This document shows, piece after piece, positions 27,601 to 35,828 of a stretch of 62,765 nucleotides of DNA; within the stretch, counting starts at the first letter, position 1, and the number at the start of each line of letters is the position of its first letter. The position numbers and the translations under genes are program-made. The notes beneath the pieces are model-generated. The model was not told where the DNA came from. It saw nothing but the letters and a program-made list of their open reading frames with translations, and made no database searches. The stretch comes from an uncultured Spartobacteria bacterium (lineage in GTDB: Bacteria > Verrucomicrobiota > Verrucomicrobiia > Chthoniobacterales > Chthoniobacteraceae). The stretch is from assembly GCA_903901425.1 (NCBI GenBank), contig CAIURC010000151.1, forward strand, positions 1 to 62,765, given 5' to 3'.

Positions 27601-27951
27601 CCCTCCGGCACGGTAGGGCAGCGTTTCGTCACCCACACGCCCCTGCAGGCTTTTGTTCTGATGAATGACGAGCTGACGCATGACCTTGCTGCGGACTGGG
27701 CCCGTTCAGTGCAATCCTCCGGAACCGGTTCCGGAGGGGCCATCGTGGATGCAGCGCTTCCCGGGATTTTGCAGAAACTGGCGCGGCAGCTTTTCACGCG
27801 CGAACTGGAGCCCGCAGAGATGCAGCGCTGGGTTTCGGAGGCCGGACCGCTGCGGGCGGCCCTGAACGGGAATGTGGGGGGCGGGAGCGATCCGTTTTTA
27901 AAGGAACTCTGCCATCTCTTTCTGATGTCGAACGATGCCCTGTATTTTTAA
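24691..27951 (+). CDS. DUF1549/DUF1553 (PSCyt2/PSD1) protein
   Basis: A 1086-aa secreted protein with an N-terminal hydrophobic segment. The DUF1549 domain (about residues 90-310) shows [23 protein letters not shown] and the heme-type [10 protein letters not shown] (Cys280-His284). The DUF1553 domain (about 795-1075) starts at [18 protein letters not shown] and includes [21 protein letters not shown] and the REKD/[14 protein letters not shown] blocks. Between them lies a roughly 450-residue jelly-roll-like insertion. Unlike the relative at 52438 it lacks the N-terminal PSCyt1 cytochrome domain, which instead sits in a separate gene at 29463. These families have no established activity; electron transfer linked to polysaccharide processing is a common guess. 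The DUF1501 gene follows after 4 bp. Confidence 0.92.
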   Translation: [1086 protein letters not shown]

Positions 27952-27955
27952 ACCC

Positions 27956-29437
27956 ATGTCTCCTTCTTCACTCTCCAGGCGTTCATGTTCTCGCAGGGAA
28001 ATGCTGGCCCGCTGTTCCATGGGGTTCGGGGGAATGGCGCTCTCCGGGCTGCTGTCCCCGTCCATGCTTCTGGCGGAACCCTCCATGCGGGGGGTGTTGG
28101 AACGCTCAGGTTCGGCGGTGATTCCGCCAAATGCCGGCAAGGCAAAAAGCGTGATCTTCCTTTTCATGCCCGGGGGCGTCTCGCATGTGGAGAGTTTTGA
28201 TCCCAAGCCGGTTTTGACCCGGGACCACGGGAAACCGTGTCCGATTGACGTGGTATCGCTCACGGGCTCGGGCAAGGGCAGTACCTGCATGAAATCGTTC
28301 TGGGAGTTTCGGCGGTATGGAAAGTCGGGGCTGGAGGTGAGCGATCTTTTTCCGCACATCGGGCATTGTGCGGACGATCTTGCGGTGATCCGTTCGATGA
28401 CAACGGGCATCCCGGCGCACGGTCCTTCGACGTACGCGATGCACACCGGGATGCCGATTGCGGGGCACCCGAGCATGGGAGCTTGGTTTTCGTATGGACT
28501 GGGCAGCTGCAACGCCAATCTTCCCTCGTTTGTGGTGGTGAACGGGGGCAACATGCCTGCGGGCGGAGCGGTGAATTACGCCAGCGGTTTTCTGCCTGCC
28601 AGCCACCAGGCGACGATGCTGGAGATTCAAACCGACTCCCTGGTGGAGAACCTCCAGCCGCGCGATTCCTCGGCGCTTCAACGGACAAAGTTGGAGTTGC
28701 TCCGCCGGCATGACGAGGAACGCCTGCGAGCCAGCGGAGGGGACAGTCTTCTGGAGGCGAGCATCCGGAGCATGGAACTGGCCAGCGCCATGCAGTTGAG
28801 CGTCCCTGAGGTCGCTGATTTGAAGGGGGAGACCCCGGCGACTCACCGGCTCTACGGCACGGATTCCACCTACAAACTCAAGGCGATCTACGCCCGGCAA
28901 TGCCTGGTTGCACGGCGCTTGGTGGAGCGCGGTGTGCGGTTTGTCGAGGTCGGGTTTCCCGTCACCGACTGGTCGGCACCGGGAAACGCGAATCCTACCT
29001 GGGACCAGCATGGCGACATCCTCAAGTATCATCCCCTGAACGCCTTCATTGTGGATCAGGCGATTGCAGGTCTTCTCAAGGACCTCAAGGCGCGCGGGCT
29101 GCTTGAGGACACACTTGTGGTCTGGGCCGGCGAGTTTGGGAGGACTCCCTTCCAGCAGGGGACGGGCGGTGTCACCGAGAAATCGGGCCGCGACCATCAT
29201 CCGCAGGGGTTTTCCATCTGGATGGCCGGGGGCGGCGTCAAAGGGGGGACGGTGTACGGAGCGACTGACGAGTACGGATGTTACGCGGTGGACAAAAAGA
29301 CCGACGTTCATGATCTCCACGCAACCATGTTGCATCTCACTGGAGTCCATCACAAGGAACTCACCTTCCGCCATGGCGGCCGTGATTACCGGCTAACAGA
29401 TGTTCACGGAAATGTTCTTCAGGAGATTCTGGCCTGA
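27956..29437 (+). CDS. DUF1501 twin-arginine exported protein
   Basis: A 493-aa member of the DUF1501 family, related in fold to alkaline phosphatase/sulfatase enzymes. The N terminus has a twin-arginine-like signal (SRREMLARCSMGFGG) and then the family start KAKSVIFLFMPGGVSHVESFDPK. Later blocks are typical: [60 protein letters not shown] and the VHDLHATMLHLTG metal-site-like motif. The ATG at 27956 lies 4 bp after the previous stop; a start at 27935 would overlap it. It forms the standard pair with the DUF1549/DUF1553 protein. Confidence 0.93.
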   Translation: MSPSSLSRRSCSRREMLARCSMGFGGMALSGLLSPSMLLAEPSMRGVLERSGSAVIPPNAGKAKSVIFLFMPGGVSHVESFDPKPVLTRDHGKPCPIDVVSLTGSGKGSTCMKSFWEFRRYGKSGLEVSDLFPHIGHCADDLAVIRSMTTGIPAHGPSTYAMHTGMPIAGHPSMGAWFSYGLGSCNANLPSFVVVNGGNMPAGGAVNYASGFLPASHQATMLEIQTDSLVENLQPRDSSALQRTKLELLRRHDEERLRASGGDSLLEASIRSMELASAMQLSVPEVADLKGETPATHRLYGTDSTYKLKAIYARQCLVARRLVERGVRFVEVGFPVTDWSAPGNANPTWDQHGDILKYHPLNAFIVDQAIAGLLKDLKARGLLEDTLVVWAGEFGRTPFQQGTGGVTEKSGRDHHPQGFSIWMAGGGVKGGTVYGATDEYGCYAVDKKTDVHDLHATMLHLTGVHHKELTFRHGGRDYRLTDVHGNVLQEILA

Positions 29438-29451
29438 CGGCGCGCATCCCT

Positions 29452-29460
29452 CCCCCCCCC
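29452..29460 (+). repeat. C9 tract before cytochrome gene
   Basis: Nine consecutive C between the DUF1501 stop and the ATG at 29463, occupying the place of a ribosome binding site. Length changes would alter spacing rather than frame. Confidence 0.6.
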
Positions 29461-29462
29461 GT

Positions 29463-30443
29463 ATGCCCATGAAGTTTTTTCCCTTGGTTCTGACTTTGGT
29501 TTGTCTCCCAAAGGTGTGGATTCCTGCGGCAAAGGCGGTGGCTGCAGAGCCTGCGGTTCCGTTCTCCGAGGTCTACCCGGTGCTTCAGAAGCATTGCGTG
29601 AAATGCCACGGCCCCGAGAAGGTGAAGGGAAAACTGCGGTTGGATACGCCCGAAGGATTGGAGGCGGGCGGTGTTTCCGGGGCGGTTCTGGTGGCAGGGG
29701 TGCCCGAGAAGAGTCTCCTCTACCAGCGCATTATCCTGCCCGAGGACGACGAAGAAGTGATGCCACCCAGCGGGAAGAAACTTTCCGAACCCGAACAGAA
29801 CACGCTCCGGAAGTGGATTGCGGCGGGTGCCTCCCGGGAGGGCTGGAATGCGGCTCAAGCGGGTGAAGGGATCCAGGTGGCTCCAGAGATCCGGGATGCG
29901 CTGCTCAAACTGAGGGCAGCGGGCGCTTATGCGGGCCCCCGGCATCAGGGAGCCTCGACCTATTGCGTGGATTTCAGGCTGCGTCGGTTGCCGATCCCTG
30001 CGGAGGTGTGGGCGGCGCTTGAGCCGTTGGCAGAGGGGCTTGAGGAATTGGATCTCTCAGGCCAGACGCTCCCGGAGGATGCCGCTTCGCTTTTGGGGAG
30101 AATGCCGCGACTGCGCCGGCTTTCGCTGAGGGCAAGTCCCTCGGTGGCCGAGATTCTCCGGGTCCCGCATCCGATTCCGGCGCTTGAGTTTCTCAACGTG
30201 TTTGGAAGCCCGCGCCTTCCGGGAGAGCCGGAATCGGCGTTCGCTGCGCGCCTTGCCGAGTGGCTTCGCACCCTTCCAGCGTTGCGGGGCCTGCATGTCG
30301 GCGGAGGGGTGTTCAGCGGGGAAACTCTCAAGGAATTGCAGGCAGCGTTCCCGAAGATCGATATGGTGGGCGATCCGGTTCTGGAGGCGCCTCCGGACGT
30401 GACCGACCCGCAGAAGGAGCACCCTCCCGCAAGGGTACACTAG
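29463..30443 (+). CDS. Secreted PSCyt1 cytochrome c with LRR-like tail
   Basis: A 326-aa protein with a signal peptide (KFFPLVLTLVCLPKVW region, Met at 29463 or 29469). The planctomycete cytochrome domain PSCyt1 follows, with VYPVLQKHCVKCHG (heme CVKCH) and a distal MPPSGKKL supplying a likely Met ligand. The C-terminal half has leucine-rich-repeat-like units (LEELDLSGQTL, LRRLSLRASPS, LEFLNVFGSPRL, LRGLHVGGGVF). It closes the operon begun at 23593 and appears to supply the cytochrome that the 24691 protein lacks. No ribosome site is seen; a C9 tract sits there. LRR-tailed cytochromes occur in PVC bacteria, but the role is unknown. Confidence 0.85.
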   Translation: MPMKFFPLVLTLVCLPKVWIPAAKAVAAEPAVPFSEVYPVLQKHCVKCHGPEKVKGKLRLDTPEGLEAGGVSGAVLVAGVPEKSLLYQRIILPEDDEEVMPPSGKKLSEPEQNTLRKWIAAGASREGWNAAQAGEGIQVAPEIRDALLKLRAAGAYAGPRHQGASTYCVDFRLRRLPIPAEVWAALEPLAEGLEELDLSGQTLPEDAASLLGRMPRLRRLSLRASPSVAEILRVPHPIPALEFLNVFGSPRLPGEPESAFAARLAEWLRTLPALRGLHVGGGVFSGETLKELQAAFPKIDMVGDPVLEAPPDVTDPQKEHPPARVH

Positions 30444-30706
30444 GTTTGGGGGGCGTGGACCCGGGATCTGTGAGGTGCAGAACCAGCACGTGGCTGGCAG
30501 TCCCGTTTTTCGAGGTGAGCCTTGGTTCTGTTGAGCGTTGGCTGAAAAGAAGCGCCCGAGGCAGGGAAAAGGAATCTCTTTTTGGGGACAGCCGAAGCCA
30601 CGGCGCGGCCAACCGGCGGGCGCCCTGGTGCGGAACGGGGATTGGGAGCGTCCCTTTTTGGGGCCAGTGAGTCACAGAACGCGGCGGTTCCAGCCGCGTG
30701 GCGGGA

Positions 30707-31468
30707 TCAGGAAGCCGCAGGGCGGCTCGCGGTCTTTTCGGATGCCGTGGGCTTGGGTTTTTTCCGCACAGGATTCTGCGCGGACTCGAGTTGCATGTCG
30801 CGCCCTGCTGCCAGGATGTGATTTTTCATGGCATCCGCAGCCGCTGTAGCGTCCCGGCGGAGGAGGGCTTCGAGCACCTGTCCGTGCTGATGGAGCGCTG
30901 GGGTTTTTCCGATTCTGCCGATGGTGCGGAGCCTGCTTTCCATGCCCAGATCGCCAAGGGAATCGAGGATCAGGCGAAGGATTTGGTTGCCGCTGGCCTG
31001 GACCACGGCCCTGTGCCATGCGAGGTCTGCCTCGATGGCGTCCTGTCCGTCTTGGGCGTCGAGCAAACGTTGATGGGCGGCCTCGATGATTTTCAATTGT
31101 TTGTCGGTGGCGCGCAGGGCGGCCAGACGGGCAGCCTCAGGCTCAATGGCCAGCCTGACTTCGTTGAGTTGGCGGAGCCTTTCGGGGACATCCGAGATCA
31201 GCATGGAAAGCGAGTCACTCAGGGGCTGATGAAATTTGCGGATGACCTTGGTGCCTGTGCCGTGCTGCACATCGAGCATGCCCCGCTGTTCGAGTCGTTT
31301 TGTCGCCTCCCGGACCACGGTCCTGCTGACGCCGAGTTTTTCGGCCAAAACCCGTTCCGGGGGCAGCCAGAAGTCTTCTTCCTCCGGGGTGTTCCGGATG
31401 ATTTCCAAGAGGCGTTCGCAGACTTCTTCGACGAGGGAGGAGGGGCGGCGGATGGCGGTGATTTTCAT
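30707..31468 (-). CDS. FadR-type GntR regulator
   Basis: A 253-aa regulator. The N-terminal winged helix-turn-helix (about 10-75) contains LPPERVLAEKLGVSRTVVREATKRLEQRGML, the GntR signature. The C-terminal FCD effector domain (about 90-230) has the expected metal-binding spread (EVRLAIEPEAARLAA, DLAWHRAVVQASGN, HGQVLEALLRRD). FCD members commonly sense 2-hydroxyacids or sugar acids such as lactate, glycolate or gluconate. It is the last gene of the aldonate/hydroxyacid cluster (25 bp after the SDR), so it probably regulates that cluster. The start at 31468 is the ATG before KITAIRRPSS. The C-terminal Lys/Pro/Ala tail is unusual. Confidence 0.92.
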   Translation of the reverse strand: MKITAIRRPSSLVEEVCERLLEIIRNTPEEEDFWLPPERVLAEKLGVSRTVVREATKRLEQRGMLDVQHGTGTKVIRKFHQPLSDSLSMLISDVPERLRQLNEVRLAIEPEAARLAALRATDKQLKIIEAAHQRLLDAQDGQDAIEADLAWHRAVVQASGNQILRLILDSLGDLGMESRLRTIGRIGKTPALHQHGQVLEALLRRDATAAADAMKNHILAAGRDMQLESAQNPVRKKPKPTASEKTASRPAAS

Positions 31469-31493
31469 GGGTGCTTCCGAGAGCTGCTTGGGC

Positions 31494-32246
31494 TCAGTAG
31501 GTAGCACGGCCACCGGAGAGGTCAAACACTGCGCCTGTGCTGAAGCTGCATTCCTCGGAGCACAACCATGCCACGAGGGCCGCAGCCTCCTCCTTGCGGC
31601 CGAAGCGCCCCATGGGGATCTTGGAGAGCATGTAGTCGATGTGGCTTTGCTGCATTTGGAGAAGGATGTCGGTGGCGATGACGGCGGGCGTCACGGCATT
31701 GACGGTGATGTTGGAGGTGGCCAGTTCCTTTCCGAGGGACTTGGTGAGGGCGATGACCCCGGCCTTCGAGGCACTGTAATGGGCGGCATTCGGATTGCCC
31801 TCCTTGCCCGCGATGGAGGCGATGTTGACGATACGGCCGTAGCCCCCTTTGAGCATATGGGGAACCACGGATCGGCAGCAATAATACGGGCCATTCAGGT
31901 TGATTGCCAGGACCCGCTGCCAGTCTGCAGGAGCGATCTCCCAGGTCTTTGCATTGCCCCCGGTGATCCCGGCGTTGTTCACCAGAATGTCGATCCCGCC
32001 CAAGGCTGCAGCCGTGGCCTCAGCGGCGGATTCCACGGACTCGGGACTTGCCAGATCCACGGGCACGGTATGCACGGTGCCGCGGTCTGCGAGGTCCGAG
32101 GCTGCCGTCTGGAGTGCGCCGGGATCCACGTCCCAGAGTGCCACGGTGGCTCCCGAGTCCAGCAGGCGTTCGGCGATGGCCCGTCCGATTCCGCGCGCGC
32201 CTCCGGTGACAACGGCTTTTTTGTGGTGAAGTGCAATTTGGTTCAT
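31494..32246 (-). CDS. SDR-family sugar acid dehydrogenase
   Basis: A 250-aa classical short-chain dehydrogenase: nucleotide motif TGGARGIG (14-21), NNAG (90-93), catalytic Tyr157 and Lys161 in YSASK, and a C-terminal SGGRATY. It is cytoplasmic and NAD(P)-dependent. Its position in a cluster with an FAH hydrolase and lactonase suggests it oxidises C4 of a 2-keto-3-deoxy-aldonate, as do the known 2-keto-3-deoxy-L-fuconate/rhamnonate dehydrogenases; that specificity is inferred from context. Its ATG overlaps the GlcF-like stop by 4 bp, indicating translational coupling. Confidence 0.9.
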   Translation of the reverse strand: MNQIALHHKKAVVTGGARGIGRAIAERLLDSGATVALWDVDPGALQTAASDLADRGTVHTVPVDLASPESVESAAEATAAALGGIDILVNNAGITGGNAKTWEIAPADWQRVLAINLNGPYYCCRSVVPHMLKGGYGRIVNIASIAGKEGNPNAAHYSASKAGVIALTKSLGKELATSNITVNAVTPAVIATDILLQMQQSHIDYMLSKIPMGRFGRKEEAAALVAWLCSEECSFSTGAVFDLSGGRATY

Positions 32247-33484
32247 GATGGGGTTTGGGTTGAGCCTGTAAACTGGCGTTCGGGATCCAGAAGTTGGAGG
32301 ATGTGGCGGACCTCATAGGGGCGTTCCACAAGCCCCATGGACCGCGCAGAGTTCCACTGCATCATGCAGACGTGGTTGGATGTTCCCAGGATCACGGGGG
32401 CGCCCTCAGCGGAATTAAGAAAGGCGGATTTTTTCCTCAAAATCGCCGTGGCATTCCCGGGGTTCTGGATGTTGTATGCGCCTCCAGAACCGCAACAGTC
32501 GCGGGCGGCAGGAGCCAGTTCCCATGGGAGTCCTGTCGCATCGAGGACATTGGCCGGGATTCCCTCGGTTTTCTGTCCGTGCACCAGGTGACAGGGAAGG
32601 TCCACATAGAGACGTGCCCCGGGCTGGGAAGGACGTTTTTTTAGTGTTTCGAGGCTGCCCAAAAAAGTAAGGACATCCAGGACCGGATGTCCGCCAGCCA
32701 ACGCCTTTCCAAGGGCGTAGCCGCATCCGGAGGAGTTGGCGACAACGGCGTCCACCTCCTCCAGCGAAAAGGCCGAGCGGTTGCGTTGACGCAGTTCCTG
32801 TACCCCGTCAAATCCCATGTGTTCATGGAAAGCGCCGCAGCACCCCTGGGTTTCAGGGACAACGACCTGGACATTGTTTTCTACGAGAACGCGGAGGGTG
32901 GCGAAGTTGATCTCACGGAAAAGCGCCTCCATCACGCATCCCGTGAGGAGGGCAACTCGTGGTCCGGTGGGCCGGTGTTGTGCCATGAGTTGGCGGGCAT
33001 AGTCGGCTGTCCTTTGGAGGACGGGGGGATTGCCCTTGAAGAGAAACCGGTGCAGCGATCCGCCCAGCGTGCGGAGCAGTCGGGCCGGAAGGAGCGCGAG
33101 ATTCAGGGCGGCCTGGTTTTTCACCAGATGCGCCGCGATGCGAAGCGGCCATTTGGGTTTGAACCGGCCCTCCTGTACCTGCTGGTGACGCGCCTGTTCG
33201 AGGAGTTCCCCGAAGGGCACATGGGCGGGGCAGGCGGTTTCACAGGCAAGGCAGCCGACGCATTCGGCGGTGTAAAAATCCGTCATTGGATCCGGCTCAA
33301 GCCTTCCGGCGGCCTCCTCTCCCCAGAGGCGGACACGGCCCCTTGGCGAATTGTTTTCGTCGCCTGTCAGCTTGTAAGTGGGGCAGGCAGCGAGACAAAA
33401 ACCGCAGTGGGTGCAGTTTGAGAAAGGCGGGGTGGAACTCGAGCACGGGTGTTCTGCGGCCGGGTTGGGGGCGGTCGTGTTCAT
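32243..33484 (-). CDS. GlcF-like iron-sulfur subunit of hydroxyacid oxidase
   Basis: A 413-aa iron-sulfur protein with two ferredoxin-type clusters: CTHCGFCLAACP (Cys24, 27, 30, 34) and CVGCLACETACP. Two CCG domains follow (TQGCCGAFH and ARDCCGSGG), as in GlcF and related heterodisulfide reductase-like subunits. It passes electrons from the FAD subunit to the respiratory chain. It overlaps both neighbours by 4 bp (GlcE-like upstream, SDR downstream). Whether the enzyme oxidises glycolate or D-lactate is not decided by the sequence alone. The start is the ATG at 33484; the upstream open stretch is antisense-like. Confidence 0.92.
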   Translation of the reverse strand: MNTTAPNPAAEHPCSSSTPPFSNCTHCGFCLAACPTYKLTGDENNSPRGRVRLWGEEAAGRLEPDPMTDFYTAECVGCLACETACPAHVPFGELLEQARHQQVQEGRFKPKWPLRIAAHLVKNQAALNLALLPARLLRTLGGSLHRFLFKGNPPVLQRTADYARQLMAQHRPTGPRVALLTGCVMEALFREINFATLRVLVENNVQVVVPETQGCCGAFHEHMGFDGVQELRQRNRSAFSLEEVDAVVANSSGCGYALGKALAGGHPVLDVLTFLGSLETLKKRPSQPGARLYVDLPCHLVHGQKTEGIPANVLDATGLPWELAPAARDCCGSGGAYNIQNPGNATAILRKKSAFLNSAEGAPVILGTSNHVCMMQWNSARSMGLVERPYEVRHILQLLDPERQFTGSTQTPS

Positions 33485-34428
33485 GGGGTTTCGAGGGCTT
33501 CTTGAAGGATTTTGATCCATTCCCGTTCGGAAGCGCGTGGGGGAGGAGCGGGCAGGTGTTTGGAATGCCAGTCGCCACCGTCTGACTCGAGTTCGGGAGC
33601 CAGAGCGGTTCCCAGTGCGAGCGCCTGTGAGGCGGGGTCCCTGAGGCCCTTGAAGTAGGCGTGGACGACCCCGCTGTACCAGAGCGCCACGCAGCGGTGT
33701 CCTTCTTTGGCGATTCTCCGGGCCAGAGGCAGGGTGCGGTCGGGGGTGGTCTTCAAAACGAGGTCCGGAATGCCGTCCCATGTGCCTTCCGCGAGGGGGG
33801 CGGAGGTCACGGACACCTGCCTGCCGGAGGCAATTTCCGAAATGCGATGGGTGTAGATGGGGATTTCTTCAGGCACAGTGTGGTAAAGCACACGGAGCCG
33901 GAACCGGTTGTTTTCGGTGAGGAAATCGACGGAATCCCACCAGTGCATCCATCCGCTGTGGATGAACTCCCGGAGGCAGGCTTCCAGGGTTTCCGGGGTT
34001 CCTTCGAGGATCGCTGCCTGAGTCTGGCCGCATTCCGGTCGGAGCCGGAGCACGTAATCGACGGGGGATCCAAAGCGGTTTCCCGAATGCAACAGGAACC
34101 GGAGCCAGTCGTATCCTGTGGTGGTTTTGGCGACTTGCTCGCCCACGCGGACGAGCGTGCCATTCGGGCAGCGCCAGTTCATGCCCAGGATGTTGTCGCA
34201 GTAGGGACCAAAACGGCAGGAGGCAGGGGTGTGGGTGGCCGCATGGATGTGCTCGGAAAGTGAGGCCGTGGGATCCAGGAACAGGGGGAACCGCAGGCCA
34301 ACCGGGCTGCAGGTGGCGGCGATTTCGACCGGTGTGGAGGACGCAGAAACGCAGGCTGTGCCGTCCACGGGATCGAGGAAATGGGGGAACAGGCGTTCGG
34401 CAGCGGGTTCAAGGAGGGTGTGACTCAT
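33481..34428 (-). CDS. GlcE-like FAD-binding subunit
   Basis: A 315-aa truncated FAD-binding protein similar to GlcE, the second flavin subunit of glycolate oxidase. Seen are an FAD-site-like segment (LDPTASLSEHIHAATHTPASCRFGPYCDNILGMNWRC) and GTLVRVGEQVAKTTTGYDWLRFLLHSGNRFG, which matches the VKNVAGYD-type block of GlcE. It lacks the full GlcD FAD motifs, as expected for GlcE. It overlaps GlcD- and GlcF-like genes by 4 bp on each side, a tight three-gene coupling that supports a single complex. Confidence 0.85.
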   Translation of the reverse strand: MSHTLLEPAAERLFPHFLDPVDGTACVSASSTPVEIAATCSPVGLRFPLFLDPTASLSEHIHAATHTPASCRFGPYCDNILGMNWRCPNGTLVRVGEQVAKTTTGYDWLRFLLHSGNRFGSPVDYVLRLRPECGQTQAAILEGTPETLEACLREFIHSGWMHWWDSVDFLTENNRFRLRVLYHTVPEEIPIYTHRISEIASGRQVSVTSAPLAEGTWDGIPDLVLKTTPDRTLPLARRIAKEGHRCVALWYSGVVHAYFKGLRDPASQALALGTALAPELESDGGDWHSKHLPAPPPRASEREWIKILQEALETP

Positions 34429-35822
34429 GGCTGGAAACTCCGGGAAACAAGAACCTTGAGCGGGTTGAGCTGGTGGGACGCGTTGAACGCGCGGGGAACG
34501 GCCATTTGGAGGCGGAGGGATTCTTTTCCAAAAACCATGGGCATGTAGGCGGCCTTGTCGTTGCCGATACCATGTTCCCCGCTGAGAGTGCCGCCCACGG
34601 CAACCACCAGTTTCATGAGGTCTTTGCCGATCTTCTCGACTTTTTCGAGTTCACCCGGCACCCGCGAATCAAAGAGAAAGTTGGGATGCAGGTTGCCGTC
34701 GCCGGCATGGAAGACATTCACTGCACGGATTCCGGCGGCATCCGCCTGATCGTAGACGAACTGGAGTACCTGGGCGAGGGCCCGTTTGGGAATGACGGCA
34801 TCTTGCACCACGTAGTCTGGACTGATCTGGCCCAGCAGTCCGCCGGAGGCCTTTCTGGCTTTCCAGAGTTTTTTACGGACCTCGTCCCGGTCGCTGAACA
34901 TCACATCGGAGGAACCTGCGTTGCGGAGGATGGCAGCGATGGATTCGACGCGGCGGTCAACAAGGACGGTGGGGCCGTCGATCTCGGTGACGAGCATGAA
35001 GCAGCCGCTGGGCAGGCCAACAGCCATCTGACTGGCTTCCACCATCGCCACGCCCCGCGGGTCGAGCACCTCGATGGCCGCCGGGAACGAGGGATGGGCC
35101 GATAACGCGTGGATTGCAGACTCCAGTGAGCGGAGGTCGGGATAAGTGGCTCGAAAGGTCCACACTTTTTCTGGCAACGGAAGGAGCCGCAGCCAGAACC
35201 GGGTGAAGGCGGCCAGCGTGCCCTCCGATCCGATCATGAAACGCTTCCAGTCTTCCCGCCACGGTCCGCGGCCTCCAGCCGGGCCGCCAAAGCGGTGGAC
35301 AGTCCCATCGAGGGTGACCGCTTCCACGCCGAGGACGTAGTTGCTGGTCACGCCATAGCGGAAACAGTGCGCTCCACCGGCGTTGGAAGCGACGTTTCCT
35401 CCGAGCGTGCAGACAGGACCGCTCGAAGGGTCTGGAGGATAGAAGACGCCGTGGGGTTTGAGGGCCGCATCCAGGTCGTTCAAAGCTACTCCGGCTTCCA
35501 CCTCGCACCAGAACGCTTCCACGCAGATTTTCCGGATGGCACGCAGTCCGGAGGTGTGCACCACGACCCCTCCCTGCACGGCCACGGGGCCCCCGGAAAG
35601 GGAGGTCCCAGCGCCCCGGAGCACCACGGGAACCCCGAGATCTCTGGCGCCTGCCATGAGTGCGATGAGTTCCTCGGCGTCAGCAGGAATGGCAACTGCA
35701 TCGGGCAGGCTCCCCTTGTAGCCAAGACCGTCCGAGGCGTAGCCGGCCTTCTGCGCCGGGGAGGACAGGACACGGCCTCGGGGTAGAAGGCTTTGGAGTT
35801 GAGAGGTGAGAGTGGGGGGCAT
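34425..35822 (-). CDS. GlcD-like FAD-linked 2-hydroxyacid oxidase subunit
   Basis: A 465-aa FAD-linked oxidase of the GlcD/D-lactate dehydrogenase family. The PP-loop FAD motif is VVLRGAGTSLSGG, with GGNVASNAGGAHCFRYG and IGSEGTLAAFT further on. C-terminal catalytic/metal blocks are VFHAGDGNLHPNF and SGEHGIG. It oxidises a 2-hydroxyacid (glycolate or D-lactate in characterised members) to the 2-oxoacid. The gene begins 6 bp after the epimerase stop and overlaps GlcE-like by 4 bp. In this cluster its likely substrate is the hydroxyacid released by the FAH-type hydrolase. Confidence 0.93.
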   Translation of the reverse strand: MPPTLTSQLQSLLPRGRVLSSPAQKAGYASDGLGYKGSLPDAVAIPADAEELIALMAGARDLGVPVVLRGAGTSLSGGPVAVQGGVVVHTSGLRAIRKICVEAFWCEVEAGVALNDLDAALKPHGVFYPPDPSSGPVCTLGGNVASNAGGAHCFRYGVTSNYVLGVEAVTLDGTVHRFGGPAGGRGPWREDWKRFMIGSEGTLAAFTRFWLRLLPLPEKVWTFRATYPDLRSLESAIHALSAHPSFPAAIEVLDPRGVAMVEASQMAVGLPSGCFMLVTEIDGPTVLVDRRVESIAAILRNAGSSDVMFSDRDEVRKKLWKARKASGGLLGQISPDYVVQDAVIPKRALAQVLQFVYDQADAAGIRAVNVFHAGDGNLHPNFLFDSRVPGELEKVEKIGKDLMKLVVAVGGTLSGEHGIGNDKAAYMPMVFGKESLRLQMAVPRAFNASHQLNPLKVLVSRSFQP

Positions 35823-35828
35823 GGGGGG

